Below, in pieces: positions 44,051-51,660 of a DNA stretch of 64,000 nt. The notes below the pieces were generated by a model. That model saw only the letters and a list, made by a program, of their open reading frames with translations. It did not search any database and was not told the origin of the DNA. The translations under genes were made by a program, and so were the position numbers. The first letter of the stretch is position 1, and each line of letters starts with the position of its first letter. The DNA is taken from the NCBI GenBank assembly GCA_017516745.1, contig JAFXBF010000002.1:62001-126000 (forward strand), in the 5' to 3' direction. This stretch comes from Clostridia bacterium. Lineage in GTDB: Bacteria; Bacillota; Clostridia; Oscillospirales; Acutalibacteraceae.

Positions 44051-44917
44051 TTACGATACAAGTGCCATAAGCTCGTCAATATCCATGTGCGGCTGAAGTG
44101 CTGAATTTATTGCGGCGGCAACCAGCTTTGAGGCGTGCTCAATCAGCAGGTCAATTTCCCTTGGTGTAACCATCATTTTTTCGCCGTCTTTTTCCAGTTT
44201 TTCAGTCGCATCTTCTCCAATCAGGTCGCAGGCAAGGGTTAAGGCATCAACCACCGTCGGCACGCCGATTGATATTACGGGTATGCCCACCGTATCAAGG
44301 CTGATTTCGGCTCTTGCGTTGCCCACACCCGAGCCGGGGGATATACCCGTGTTGCAGATTTGCACCGTACACCCGAGTCTTGACAGCCTGCGTGAAGCAA
44401 GTGCATCAACCGTAACGAGTGCGGCAGGGGAGACACGGCGGATAATTCCTTCCAGTATTTCCACCGTTTCAATTCCGTTTTGCCCGAGTACACCGGGTAT
44501 AACTCTTGCAACGGGTCGCAGGTGCTCAAAGCCTATGCTTTTTTGTAACTCCTTGCCAATGTGGCGTGTGGAAAAAATTAATGATGCACAGCCCGGCCCC
44601 AGCGCATCGGGCGTGATTTGGTCGTTTCCCAGACCTGCAACAAGTATCAGCCCGTCTTTGGGCAATAGTGAGGTAAGTTCATCCGCTATGATTTTTGCAC
44701 TCTCCGTAAAATCTGCAAAGCGGCTTAAATTCGGCAGCTCAACCGTGATATAACAGCCCTTTCTTCTGTTCAGCCTTTTCTCACCGTTTTCGTTTGTTAT
44801 CTCAATTCTTGTGATTTTTACATCACCCTTTTTTGTTTCTTCGCACTCAATCCCGTCCATATCTTCGGGCGCTGAAATTTCCCTTTGTTCAAGCGCAAGA
44901 TCGGTTCTTAAATTCAT
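44051..44917 (-). CDS. gpr: germination protease GPR
   Basis: 288 residues. GPR degrades small acid-soluble spore proteins at germination. MNLRTDLALEQRE is the typical N-terminus with the propeptide cleavage region. GLGNDQITPDALGPGC, SIGVPTVVDALTLA and MVTPREIDLLIEHASKL are family signatures. It is transcribed away from rpsT and toward spoIIP, the gene order known in Bacillus. The gpr-rpsT intergenic region holds an rpsT promoter; no clear sigma-G promoter for gpr was found by eye. Confidence 0.93.
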   Translation of the reverse strand: MNLRTDLALEQREISAPEDMDGIECEETKKGDVKITRIEITNENGEKRLNRRKGCYITVELPNLSRFADFTESAKIIADELTSLLPKDGLILVAGLGNDQITPDALGPGCASLIFSTRHIGKELQKSIGFEHLRPVARVIPGVLGQNGIETVEILEGIIRRVSPAALVTVDALASRRLSRLGCTVQICNTGISPGSGVGNARAEISLDTVGIPVISIGVPTVVDALTLACDLIGEDATEKLEKDGEKMMVTPREIDLLIEHASKLVAAAINSALQPHMDIDELMALVS

Positions 44918-45007
44918 AACTTGACTTTCCTTTCATCTTATTGTATAAATTACTATATTAAGTATTGGAAAACAACGAAAATTTTACACTTAAATTTTAA
45001 AAATTGC

Positions 45008-45036
45008 TTGCATTTTCCTTGAAAAAATGATAATAT
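45008..45036 (+). promoter_or_regulatory. promoter of rpsT
   Basis: TTGCAT at 45008-45013, 17-bp spacer, TAATAT at 45031-45036, shortly before the rpsT ribosome-binding site. Confidence 0.6.
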
Positions 45037-45071
45037 ACATATCTGTGTGATAGTAAAAGGAGGTGTATTCC

Positions 45072-45329
45072 GTGCCGAACATTAAATCTGCAAAGAAGAG
45101 AGTTCTCGTCAACAAGACAAAGGCAGCTCGTAACAAGTCTGCTAACTCCGCTCTCAAGACAGCTATCAAGAAGGCTAACGCCGCAATCGAGGCTAATTCC
45201 GCAGACAAGGATGCTCTTGTTACAGCAGCAGTCAAGAAGATCGACCAGGCTGCAGCAAAGGGTATTATCCACAAGAACAATGCTGCGAGAAAGAAGTCCG
45301 CTCTTGTACTCAAGGCAAACAAGGCTTAA
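45072..45329 (+). CDS. rpsT: 30S ribosomal protein S20
   Basis: 85 residues from GTG 45072, 7 nt after AGGAGGT; the in-frame GTG at 45063 overlaps that site. PNIKSAKKRVLVN is the typical S20 start and the rest is a basic three-helix protein, ending KSALVLKANKA. It is divergent from gpr. Confidence 0.96.
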   Translation: MPNIKSAKKRVLVNKTKAARNKSANSALKTAIKKANAAIEANSADKDALVTAAVKKIDQAAAKGIIHKNNAARKKSALVLKANKA

Positions 45330-45340
45330 GGCGTTTTAAT

Positions 45341-45437
45341 TGAGGTTGGGCAGTTCTGCCCGACCTCACGCAAAGCCTGCGGTCTACCTGTGCTTCCGAT
45401 TTTTTTCGGCGGTAGAGGTAGGCCGCAAATTTTTTTA
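45341..45437 (+). terminator. two hairpins ending rpsT
   Basis: A first stem TGAGGTTGGGCAG/CTGCCCGACCTCA (45341-45368) is followed by a second, GCGGTCTACCT/AGGTAGGCCGC (45379-45426), and then a T-run. The second is the stronger terminator. Confidence 0.75.
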
Positions 45438-45468
45438 TTTTTGTTTTAATATTATTTTTGTTTTTTGC

Positions 45469-45497
45469 TTGACTTTATTTTATACAAAGGTTATACT
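45469..45497 (+). promoter_or_regulatory. promoter of the 55-residue membrane protein gene
   Basis: TTGACT at 45469-45474, 17-bp spacer, TATACT at 45492-45497. The spacing and hexamers are good and it is followed by AAGGAGGA and an ATG, so a dedicated transcript for the small gene is likely. Confidence 0.72.
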
Positions 45498-45540
45498 TTT
45501 ATTGGTATTTATTATTGAAAATTAAGGAGGATTACCAAAA

Positions 45541-45708
45541 ATGAAATGTTTCAAGAAGGTTCTTAAAATTATCGGCATCATCGCTGCTATCGCCGCAGTT
45601 GTTGCAGGTGTTGTTCTTGCTGTCAAGAAGATTCAGGAAAAGAAGGCTGCAAAAGCAAACGACGAAGAGTGCTATGTTTCCTGCTCCTGCTGCGAGGCCG
45701 AAGCGTAA
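45541..45708 (+). CDS. 55-residue membrane protein with Cys-rich tail
   Basis: A short frame of 55 residues, MKCFKKVLKI at the start, one hydrophobic helix (about residues 10-27), a charged stretch KKIQEKKAAKAN, and a C-terminal cluster CYVSCSCCEAEA. It has its own near-consensus promoter, a strong AAGGAGGA site 9 nt before the ATG, and a terminator 20 nt after the stop, so it is almost certainly expressed. I do not recognise the family. The basic N-terminus predicts an N-in topology with the cysteines outside, or a lipid-associated or metal-binding tail. Confidence 0.75.
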   Translation: MKCFKKVLKIIGIIAAIAAVVAGVVLAVKKIQEKKAAKANDEECYVSCSCCEAEA

Positions 45709-45728
45709 ATTGTTTTAACAAAGCATTT

Positions 45729-45760
45729 AAGGTGTGATTCGTGCGAATCACACCTTTTTT
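45729..45760 (+). terminator. terminator of the 55-residue protein gene
   Basis: AAGGTGTGATTCG and CGAATCACACCTT form a 13-bp stem with a 2-nt apex (so effectively a short loop), followed by TTTTTT. Confidence 0.85.
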
Positions 45761-45866
45761 CGTTGTTTTGGTAAATATCTTTTATCTCATAGTTACTATC
45801 TTTTATCTCTTATCTGAACACAAAAGTAATATCACGGTAAATATATAACCAATAAACCTTATTGTC

Positions 45867-45934
45867 TGTCATTCCGAGCAAAACGAGGAATCTTTTTCGC
45901 TTTCAAGATTCTTCGGCTTTACTTCAGAATGACA
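45867..45934. repeat. 68-bp imperfect palindrome with TGTCATTC ends
   Basis: TGTCATTCCGAGCAAAACGA at the left matches the complement of the right end, which reads CTTCAGAATGACA on the plus strand; the arms continue to AATCTT/AAGATT near the centre. Short elements with such TGTCATTCTGA ends are widespread in bacterial genomes as MITE- or REP-like repeats. It is the main content of the 306-bp gene-free stretch 45709-46014, with only a terminator at its left end and nothing else seen. Confidence 0.65.
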
Positions 45935-46014
45935 TCACTTTTTTGTTCTGTGTTCTAACGTCAATTAATATAGCTTTTAAGAATTATATTAGACTTTGAT
46001 TTAGGTACGAGTAA

Positions 46015-46425
46015 TTATTTATATTTAAGCTTTTGGATTATTTTAATATCAATAGCTATCCAAATAATAACACCTAAAGCAAGTGATAGTAAAAAGTAAT
46101 CCTCTACTCCGGAAACCAAGGAAGAGCTTGACAGAGCAGATATGTTTGATAATATGGACAAGGAAACTATTATTGCAAAAAGGGAAACTGGAATTGCTAT
46201 CATACTTTCCCATTTTAAGAACAAAAACAGTTTTTTGCCGAAAGACATATAATACTTTCCAGTTACGCCTTTGGCAGAAGTATTTATTCTTACATCTGAA
46301 CTTCCTGAATTTAAGCTATTGTGAATTCTTCTGTTTTCTTCCCGATAGAGTGTGTCGGCAATTTGTCTCGTGTTATCTGCGATTTGTTGTTGTCTGAATG
46401 CATTTGCTTGCTCTTCCCAAGACAT
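46015..46425 (-). CDS. two-helix membrane protein of unknown function
   Basis: 136 residues. The N-terminal 55 residues are polar with Gln- and Asn-rich helix (EEQANAFRQQQIADNTRQIA). Two transmembrane segments follow at about residues 74-95 and 108-126, ending in KLKYK. Not recognised. It is divergent from the Xre regulator, with paired operator-like palindromes in the 154-bp gap, and its ribosome-binding site is TGGAGGTTTT. Regulation by that repressor is inferred from the layout. Its codon usage is AT-rich compared with the housekeeping genes. Confidence 0.65.
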   Translation of the reverse strand: MSWEEQANAFRQQQIADNTRQIADTLYREENRRIHNSLNSGSSDVRINTSAKGVTGKYYMSFGKKLFLFLKWESMIAIPVSLFAIIVSLSILSNISALSSSSLVSGVEDYFLLSLALGVIIWIAIDIKIIQKLKYK

Positions 46426-46496
46426 GATAAAACCTCCAAAACGTAAATATCAAATAAGCAATATATAATTATTGACATTATTTGTATAATTCATAA

Positions 46497-46538
46497 TAGC
46501 GGATTTTCCGCTAAAAGTCAATAGCGGAAATTGCGCTA
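46497..46538. promoter_or_regulatory. paired operator palindromes for the Xre regulator
   Basis: TAGCGGATTTTCCGCTA (46497-46513) and TAGCGGAAATTGCGCTA (46522-46538) are two 17-nt palindromes with the same TAGCGGA half-site, centres 25 bp apart. A TATAAT at 46542-46547, just after the second, is a likely -10 for the regulator gene, so bound repressor would cover its -35 region. This is the pattern of an autoregulated Xre repressor; binding is not shown. Confidence 0.72.
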
Positions 46539-46579
46539 AACTATAATGAGCATACTAAAAACAAAGAATGGTGAACGGT

Positions 46580-46795
46580 ATGCTTTATAAAAGAATAAGA
46601 GATTTACGTGAAGACAAAGATTTAACGCAAAAACAAATGGGTGAGGTGCTTTCTTGCAGTCAGCGTGTTTACAGCAATTACGAGAGAGGGGAGTTGGATA
46701 TCCCTACGGAAATTTTGATTAAACTTGCCGATTTTCACAATGTTTCCGTTGATTATCTGCTTGAAAGAACGGACAACAAAAAACTGTTTAAATAA
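46580..46795 (+). CDS. Xre-family transcriptional regulator
   Basis: 71 residues from ATG 46580, 5 nt after GGTGA; an ATG at 46568 is possible. It is almost only a helix-turn-helix: LYKRIRDLREDKDLTQKQMG, SQRVYSNYERGELDIPTEIL and LADFHNVSVDYLLER, the Cro/C1-type fold. It faces a divergent membrane protein gene, and two palindromic operators lie just upstream, so autoregulation and control of the neighbour are likely. No peptidase or second domain is attached. Confidence 0.88.
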   Translation: MLYKRIRDLREDKDLTQKQMGEVLSCSQRVYSNYERGELDIPTEILIKLADFHNVSVDYLLERTDNKKLFK

Positions 46796-46863
46796 TGTTA
46801 ATCTTGACAATCACTCTAATCTTATTTAATATATAAACTAATAAATATAAAAAGGAGATTTTT

Positions 46864-48954
46864 ATGCGTAAAGGTTTTTATAAATCCAACAAATACCCTC
46901 AGCGCTTCTGTGATTATTTCACGGCTGAAAACGGTCTGCTTTCTTCAAAGGCAATCTGCCTTGGTGCAGGTGCGGACGGCACGGTTTACATCGGTACGGA
47001 TGCAGGTCTTAATTACACAAAGGCGGACGGTACTCTCGGCAGCTTCTCCTGCGGCAAGGTGAGCGCAATTTTTGCCTTTGGCGGCGTTACATACTTTGCC
47101 TGCGGTAACGAGCTTTACGCCGTTACGGAAGGCGAAATCAGCCTTTTTCAGAGCTTTGAGGACGAAATTATCACTATGAGCGGCACGGATGAGCTTTACC
47201 TCATCACTGTCGGCCATCTTTATAAGTTTGAGGACGGTAAGTTTAACAAATTCTTCCACACAGAGTTTATGCCGACCGACCTTGCAATAAGAGGTGAGAA
47301 AATCACAGCCGCAAGCGGCAGCGAATTCAGCGTTGTCAACGGCAAGAGAAAGCATTGGATGACTATGTTCCACGAGCATTCCACAATGCCCGAATTCAAT
47401 ATCAGCTGTATTGCCTTTGACGGTATGGGCTTTGTTTGGCTCGGCACGGATAAGGGCGCATATATCTACGATATGACAAACGGCTGGTACGGTCACGAGC
47501 AGATTAACTGCCTGCCCGAGGAGGAAATTTACAAAATCCGCTTTGCCGAGGACGGCAGAGTTATCCTTTCCTCCGCCGCAGGTCTGATTATCATCAACAA
47601 CGGCTCACGCAAGTATCTTCCTGCCTGCCGTTGGTGCTGCGAGCCCAAGGTTAACGACGCAATTGCTGTCGGCGACACAATCTGGACCGCTACGGATTCA
47701 GGCGTTACCAAGATTACCGAAAAGGCTATGACTCTTGAAGAAAAAGCAGATTATTTCTTCAACCTCACAGAAGAAAAGTACATCAGAGGTATGGGCTTTA
47801 CAACGGGTCTTCACAAAATAGAAAATTACGACATCAATACAGGCGAAGTTTGTATTACGGATAACGACGGTCTGTGGACACAGACCTATATCGGCGCTCT
47901 TGCATACTGCTACGCCGTTACAAAGGACGAAAAGGTGCTTGAAGCCGCAAGACGTTCAATGAAGGCTATGGGCTACCTTGCAAAGATTACGGGCGTAAAG
48001 GGCTTCACAGCCCGTGCTGTCCGCTTTGAGGGAGATGAAGGCTACGGCACGGTTGTCAAGCGTGACGGCGCAGAGTGGCATCCTGCTCCCAATGGCGAGT
48101 GTGAATGGCTCGGCGAAACCTCAAGCGACGAAATGACAGGTCACTTTTTCGGCTTCTCACTCTATTATGATTTCTGTGCAAACGACGAAGAAAAGGAATA
48201 CATAAAGGAAATAGTCTGCGATATCGTTGACCATATCCTTGAAAATAATTACAGACTCTGCGATGTTGACGGTCTGCCCACAACCTGGGCTATTTGGGAT
48301 CCCGACCAGCTCAACCGCAACAGTATGTGGCAGTGGGAAAAGTGCATCAATTCTCTTGAATTGCTCACCTTCCTCGGCGTAGCTTATCACGTATCAGGTG
48401 ATGAGAAGTACAGAAAAGAGTACCTCCGACTTGCAGTTGATGAGCATTATATTCTCAACGCAGCACAGCACAAAAAGCCCGACGGCCACACCTGCCATAT
48501 CGACGACAATCTTGGCTTCCTCTGCACGGTTACAATTCTCCGCATAGAGAAAGACCCCGCAATCAGAAAGTACCTGCTTATGGGTATGAAGCACCATTGG
48601 GAGTATGAGCGCCCCGAACACTGTATGTTCTATAACCTCATTTACGGCGCATTTACGGACGAGGCCTGCGACCTTGATTTGGCGGTCAAATCCCTGCGTG
48701 AATTCCCGATGGATATGGTGCGCAGACCCATGATTAATTCGCTTCGCAAGGGTCTTGTCTACGACACCGAGCAGGAGCGTTGGGGCGGCGGAAAGCAGCT
48801 CAAGGAAGCACTTGATATGGACGCAAGAATCGTATATAACTACGACTCTAACCCCTTCAGACCCGATGAGGGCAACGGCACCGTTGCCTCTCCGCCCAGC
48901 GTATATCTCCTTCCTTACTGGTTCGGCAGATACTACGGCATAATCGGAGAATAA
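46864..48954 (+). CDS. beta-propeller plus alpha-toroid protein, cytoplasmic, unknown function
   Basis: 696 residues with no signal peptide. Residues 20-285 show repeats like GADGTVYIGTDAGLNYT and GMGFVWLGTDKGAYIYD, the pattern of a ligand-sensing propeller as in hybrid two-component sensors. From about 290 to 690 the sequence is helical with paired Trp and Tyr-rich stretches (TTWAIWDPDQLNRNSMWQWE, HHWEYERPEHC), as in alpha/alpha-toroid glycosidases or lyases. It is therefore a possible intracellular carbohydrate enzyme with a sensory head. I cannot assign a CAZy family. It ends in a good terminator. Confidence 0.6.
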   Translation: MRKGFYKSNKYPQRFCDYFTAENGLLSSKAICLGAGADGTVYIGTDAGLNYTKADGTLGSFSCGKVSAIFAFGGVTYFACGNELYAVTEGEISLFQSFEDEIITMSGTDELYLITVGHLYKFEDGKFNKFFHTEFMPTDLAIRGEKITAASGSEFSVVNGKRKHWMTMFHEHSTMPEFNISCIAFDGMGFVWLGTDKGAYIYDMTNGWYGHEQINCLPEEEIYKIRFAEDGRVILSSAAGLIIINNGSRKYLPACRWCCEPKVNDAIAVGDTIWTATDSGVTKITEKAMTLEEKADYFFNLTEEKYIRGMGFTTGLHKIENYDINTGEVCITDNDGLWTQTYIGALAYCYAVTKDEKVLEAARRSMKAMGYLAKITGVKGFTARAVRFEGDEGYGTVVKRDGAEWHPAPNGECEWLGETSSDEMTGHFFGFSLYYDFCANDEEKEYIKEIVCDIVDHILENNYRLCDVDGLPTTWAIWDPDQLNRNSMWQWEKCINSLELLTFLGVAYHVSGDEKYRKEYLRLAVDEHYILNAAQHKKPDGHTCHIDDNLGFLCTVTILRIEKDPAIRKYLLMGMKHHWEYERPEHCMFYNLIYGAFTDEACDLDLAVKSLREFPMDMVRRPMINSLRKGLVYDTEQERWGGGKQLKEALDMDARIVYNYDSNPFRPDEGNGTVASPPSVYLLPYWFGRYYGIIGE

Positions 48955-48967
48955 GCATATTAATTAT

Positions 48968-49013
48968 AAAAGCCAAGGTGAAATCCTCACCTTGGCTTTT
49001 ATGTTTTTATTTT
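48968..49013. terminator. terminator between the propeller/toroid gene and the 205-residue gene
   Basis: AAAAGCCAAGGTGA and TCACCTTGGCTTTT form a 14-bp stem with a 5-nt loop followed by ATGTTTTTATTTT. It can serve both convergent genes. Confidence 0.85.
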
Positions 49014-49624
49014 AAAAACTCACTTGTATTATTTTTGATATATTCACCTGCAAGTGCAAACAAATCGATATCATTTGTGAGGTTTTTAAACTCACCGTTA
49101 AGTCGGTTGACTGTTTCGGGAATTACCGATGCGCTTTCGTTTTCTTCATCGTAGCACGCAAACATTTCGTTTATTACCGTATAAATATCGTCATTCAGAA
49201 ATTCCTTTGCGGCAGCAACGGCATCACTTGTAAGCGGTTTGCTGCTCTCTTTGAAAAAAGCAGAAAGACCGAATTCCTTGGCTTCACTTGCAAGATAATA
49301 GAAGGCGTAAACCTTTTTCTGTCCGTCGGAAAGTGCCTCATAAAAGCCGTTTGTGTCCTCTGTTTTCTGGCAGGCGGCTTCCATATTCAGCGCAACGCCC
49401 TCAAAAAGCGAAGCGGCAGGTGCGTTTTCGATAATTTCCTTGCTTAACTCTTTATAGGAATCTCTCAATTCCTTGTTGCGCTTTGCCTTGGCAATAAGGG
49501 CGTTAACTTCCTTGCTGTGCCTGCTTGCCGCACCGAAAGCCTTTATGCACACAAATATTGTGATTATTATAAATACAATCAGTAAAACGTAAAGATACCA
49601 GAAGTCCTTTATATTTTCAAGCAT
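49007..49624 (-). CDS. membrane-anchored helical protein of unknown function
   Basis: 205 residues. One transmembrane helix spans residues 9-29; the rest is a soluble helical domain with many Ala, Glu and Lys (for example KELSKEIIENAPAAS) and no recognised motif. The ATG follows a GGAGTAA site. It lies next to a mobile-like repeat (49651). A homologue of unknown function would not be surprising, but none is known to me. Confidence 0.6.
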   Translation of the reverse strand: MLENIKDFWYLYVLLIVFIIITIFVCIKAFGAASRHSKEVNALIAKAKRNKELRDSYKELSKEIIENAPAASLFEGVALNMEAACQKTEDTNGFYEALSDGQKKVYAFYYLASEAKEFGLSAFFKESSKPLTSDAVAAAKEFLNDDIYTVINEMFACYDEENESASVIPETVNRLNGEFKNLTNDIDLFALAGEYIKNNTSEFLK

Positions 49625-49650
49625 GATGTTACTCCTTTAGTATGTTTTTT

Positions 49651-49829
49651 ACAAATTATGGTTTGCCGAAATGAATGCAAAGTGCAAAGTTAAGGGTCGC
49701 TTCGCTCCGATTTTATAAAATGTTAATTTAGAGCGATTTACACAAATGGGTGAGGGCGAAGCCCCCCCACAATTTTGCATTTTGAATTTTGCATTTTGCA
49801 TTGTTTGTCCCCGACAAACCGTAATTTGT
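49651..49829 (+). mobile_element. element family B, copy 1 (179 bp, MITE-like)
   Basis: The left end ACAAATTATGGTTTG and right end CAAACCGTAATTTGT are imperfect inverted repeats. Inside are AATGCAAAGTGCAAAG and, in the right half, TTTTGCATTTTGAATTTT, extending the pairing, plus GGGTCGCTTCGCTCCGATTT and GAGGGCGAAGCC hairpins. A second copy in the same orientation is at 51424-51613. The right end abuts the rsmI stop codon exactly. There is no coding capacity. Confidence 0.78.
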
Positions 49830-50668
49830 CAATCAACCAACAATTTATATATATCGCTTTTCTTAAACCCTGTTTCCTTTGCCGTCTGCTTTGCGGCTTC
49901 GCTTGTGCCGACGCCGTCTGCAATCAGCCTTTTGGCGAGTCTTACGGCTTCTTCAAGTGTCATTTCCTGCTTTTCTTCTTCCGGTGCACCGTCAACAATA
50001 ATTACATATTCGCCCTTGAGGTTGGCGTTTTCGTAGTCTTTAGCGGCCTTGTAAAGTGTTGTACGGATTACTTCTTCATGGATTTTTGTAATCTCGTGTA
50101 CGATTGCTATTCTGCGGTCGCCGAAAACCTCTGCCATTTCCTTGAGCGTGTTTTCCAGCTTGTGCGGTGCTTCGTAAAAGCACATGGTGCGCTTTTCGTT
50201 TTTAACTTCTTCAAGGTGCTCTTTTCGCCTCGGCTTGCTTCCGCTCAAAAAACCCTCAAAGGTAAAACGCTTTGCGCTCATACCCGAAAGTGCAAGTGCG
50301 CTGACAAAAGCACACGGGCCCGGCACAACCGAGACGGGAATATTGAGGTTGTGGCAAAGGTCAACCAATTCTTCACCCGGGTCGGAAACGGCAGGCATAC
50401 CTGCATCCGTCACAAGACAGCAGCTTTCGCCGCCTTGAATTCTTGCGGCAATCTGTTCGCCACGCTCTTTTCTGTTGTGCTCGTGGTAGCTGACCATAGG
50501 CTTTTTAATTTCAAAGCGGTTGAGCAGCTTAACCGTAACCCTCGTGTCCTCTGCGGCAATAAAATCGCAGCAGGCGAGTGCTTCAACAGCTCTTGGTGAA
50601 AAATCGCCGAGGTTTCCTATCGGCGTGCCGACAATATAAAGTGTACCTGTTTTGTTTTCAGTTTGCAT
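49829..50668 (-). CDS. rsmI: 16S rRNA (cytidine1402-2'-O)-methyltransferase
   Basis: 279 residues from ATG 50668; a TTG at 50689 is in frame but overlaps the upstream gene more and has no better site. The tetrapyrrole-methylase fold is clear: YIVGTPIGNLGDFSPRAVE is the N-terminal SAM-binding loop, VTDAGMPAVSDPGEELV and GPCAFVSALALSG follow. The enzyme methylates the 2'-OH of C1402 in 16S rRNA. It overlaps the N6-methyltransferase gene, as yabB and yabC are close in Bacillus. The stop lies against mobile-like element B. Confidence 0.93.
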   Translation of the reverse strand: MQTENKTGTLYIVGTPIGNLGDFSPRAVEALACCDFIAAEDTRVTVKLLNRFEIKKPMVSYHEHNRKERGEQIAARIQGGESCCLVTDAGMPAVSDPGEELVDLCHNLNIPVSVVPGPCAFVSALALSGMSAKRFTFEGFLSGSKPRRKEHLEEVKNEKRTMCFYEAPHKLENTLKEMAEVFGDRRIAIVHEITKIHEEVIRTTLYKAAKDYENANLKGEYVIIVDGAPEEEKQEMTLEEAVRLAKRLIADGVGTSEAAKQTAKETGFKKSDIYKLLVD

Positions 50669-51368
50669 AGCCGCCGTATATCCTTTCAAGCTCTTTTTCG
50701 TCGTTCATATAAAGCGTTTTTTCTGTCAGAAGTGAGGGCTTTGCATCCTTTTTGCCCTCAATAAGTACAAGCCACGGTGCGCTTTTTTCGTTTTTTGCAA
50801 CAAAGCGCAGGCGCTTGGGTTCAATTTTGTTTTCCCTCATTGAGCAGATAATGTCAGTTAACCTTTCGGGTCTGTGGCACATACACATTCTGCCACCCGA
50901 ACGGAGGAGCCACGCCGCTTGTTTTACTATATCCTCAAGCGTGCAACCGACCTCACTTCTTATCAGCCTGTGAGGCTCGTCCTCACAGTCGTAACCGCTG
51001 CCGACGGGAAAGTAAGGAGGGTTTACCGTAATTAAATCAAAACTGCCTGCGGAAAATTCATTGCGAATTTGCTTTAAATCTCTGTTGACTATGTTCAGCC
51101 TGCCGTCAAGTGAACTCATTTCAACAGCTCTTTTCATAAGACCACAGGCGTCTTCCTGAATTTCAACCGCCGTAACGGGTTTGTTTTGTTTATCCCTTAA
51201 CATTAACAGCGGAATTATACCGCAGCCGCTGCAAAGGTCGCAGGCTGTTTCCTTGTGCCTTATATTGGCAAAATCGTAAAGCAGGAAGGCATCCGTGCCG
51301 AAGGTGTGTATTTCGCTGAGTACGGCAAAAACACCGTTGCCAAGCGACTCAATTTTTTCTTCAGCCAT
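50658..51368 (-). CDS. trmN6: tRNA1(Val) (adenine37-N6)-methyltransferase-like
   Basis: 236 residues. A Rossmann methyltransferase with DLCSGCGIIPLLML as the SAM motif and VNPPYFPVGSG as the N6-adenine catalytic NPPY motif. The C-terminal region KDAKPSLLTEKTLYMNDE is typical of the TrmN6/YabB group. It overlaps rsmI by about 11 bp, matching the Bacillus yabB-yabC neighbourhood. Activity on tRNA A37 is inferred by family, not shown in this lineage. Confidence 0.85.
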   Translation of the reverse strand: MAEEKIESLGNGVFAVLSEIHTFGTDAFLLYDFANIRHKETACDLCSGCGIIPLLMLRDKQNKPVTAVEIQEDACGLMKRAVEMSSLDGRLNIVNRDLKQIRNEFSAGSFDLITVNPPYFPVGSGYDCEDEPHRLIRSEVGCTLEDIVKQAAWLLRSGGRMCMCHRPERLTDIICSMRENKIEPKRLRFVAKNEKSAPWLVLIEGKKDAKPSLLTEKTLYMNDEKELERIYGGYAN

Positions 51369-51423
51369 ATTTCACCCTCCTGAATGTCATAATGTATTAT
51401 TATAATATAATATTAGAATTTGT

Positions 51424-51613
51424 CAAATTACAGTTTGCCGAGATGAATGCAAAGTGCAAAAAGCAAAGTGCAAAGTTAAGGGTCGCTTCGCTCCGATTTT
51501 ATGAAACATTGATTTAGAGCGATTATTATGATGGGTGAGGGCGAAGCCCTCCCACAATTTTGCATTTTGAACTTTGCATTTTGTATTGTTTGTCCCCGAC
51601 AAACCGCAATTTG
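51424..51613 (+). mobile_element. element family B, copy 2 (190 bp)
   Basis: CAAATTACAGTTTG at the left and CAAACCGCAATTTG at the right are the same imperfect inverted ends as copy 1, and the body matches copy 1 with a small extra AAAGCAAAGTGC insertion. It lies just upstream of the rsmI-trmN6 pair, so that pair is bracketed by two direct copies. Confidence 0.78.
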
Positions 51614-51619
51614 CCGCAA

Positions 51620-51653
51620 GAAAAAACCGCCACTCCTACGAATGACGGTTTTT
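51620..51653 (-). terminator. terminator of the secreted PHP gene
   Basis: On the minus strand AAAAACCGTCA pairs with TGGCGGTTTTTT across a loop, 8 bp after the stop codon. Confidence 0.75.
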
Positions 51654-51660
51654 AACTTAT

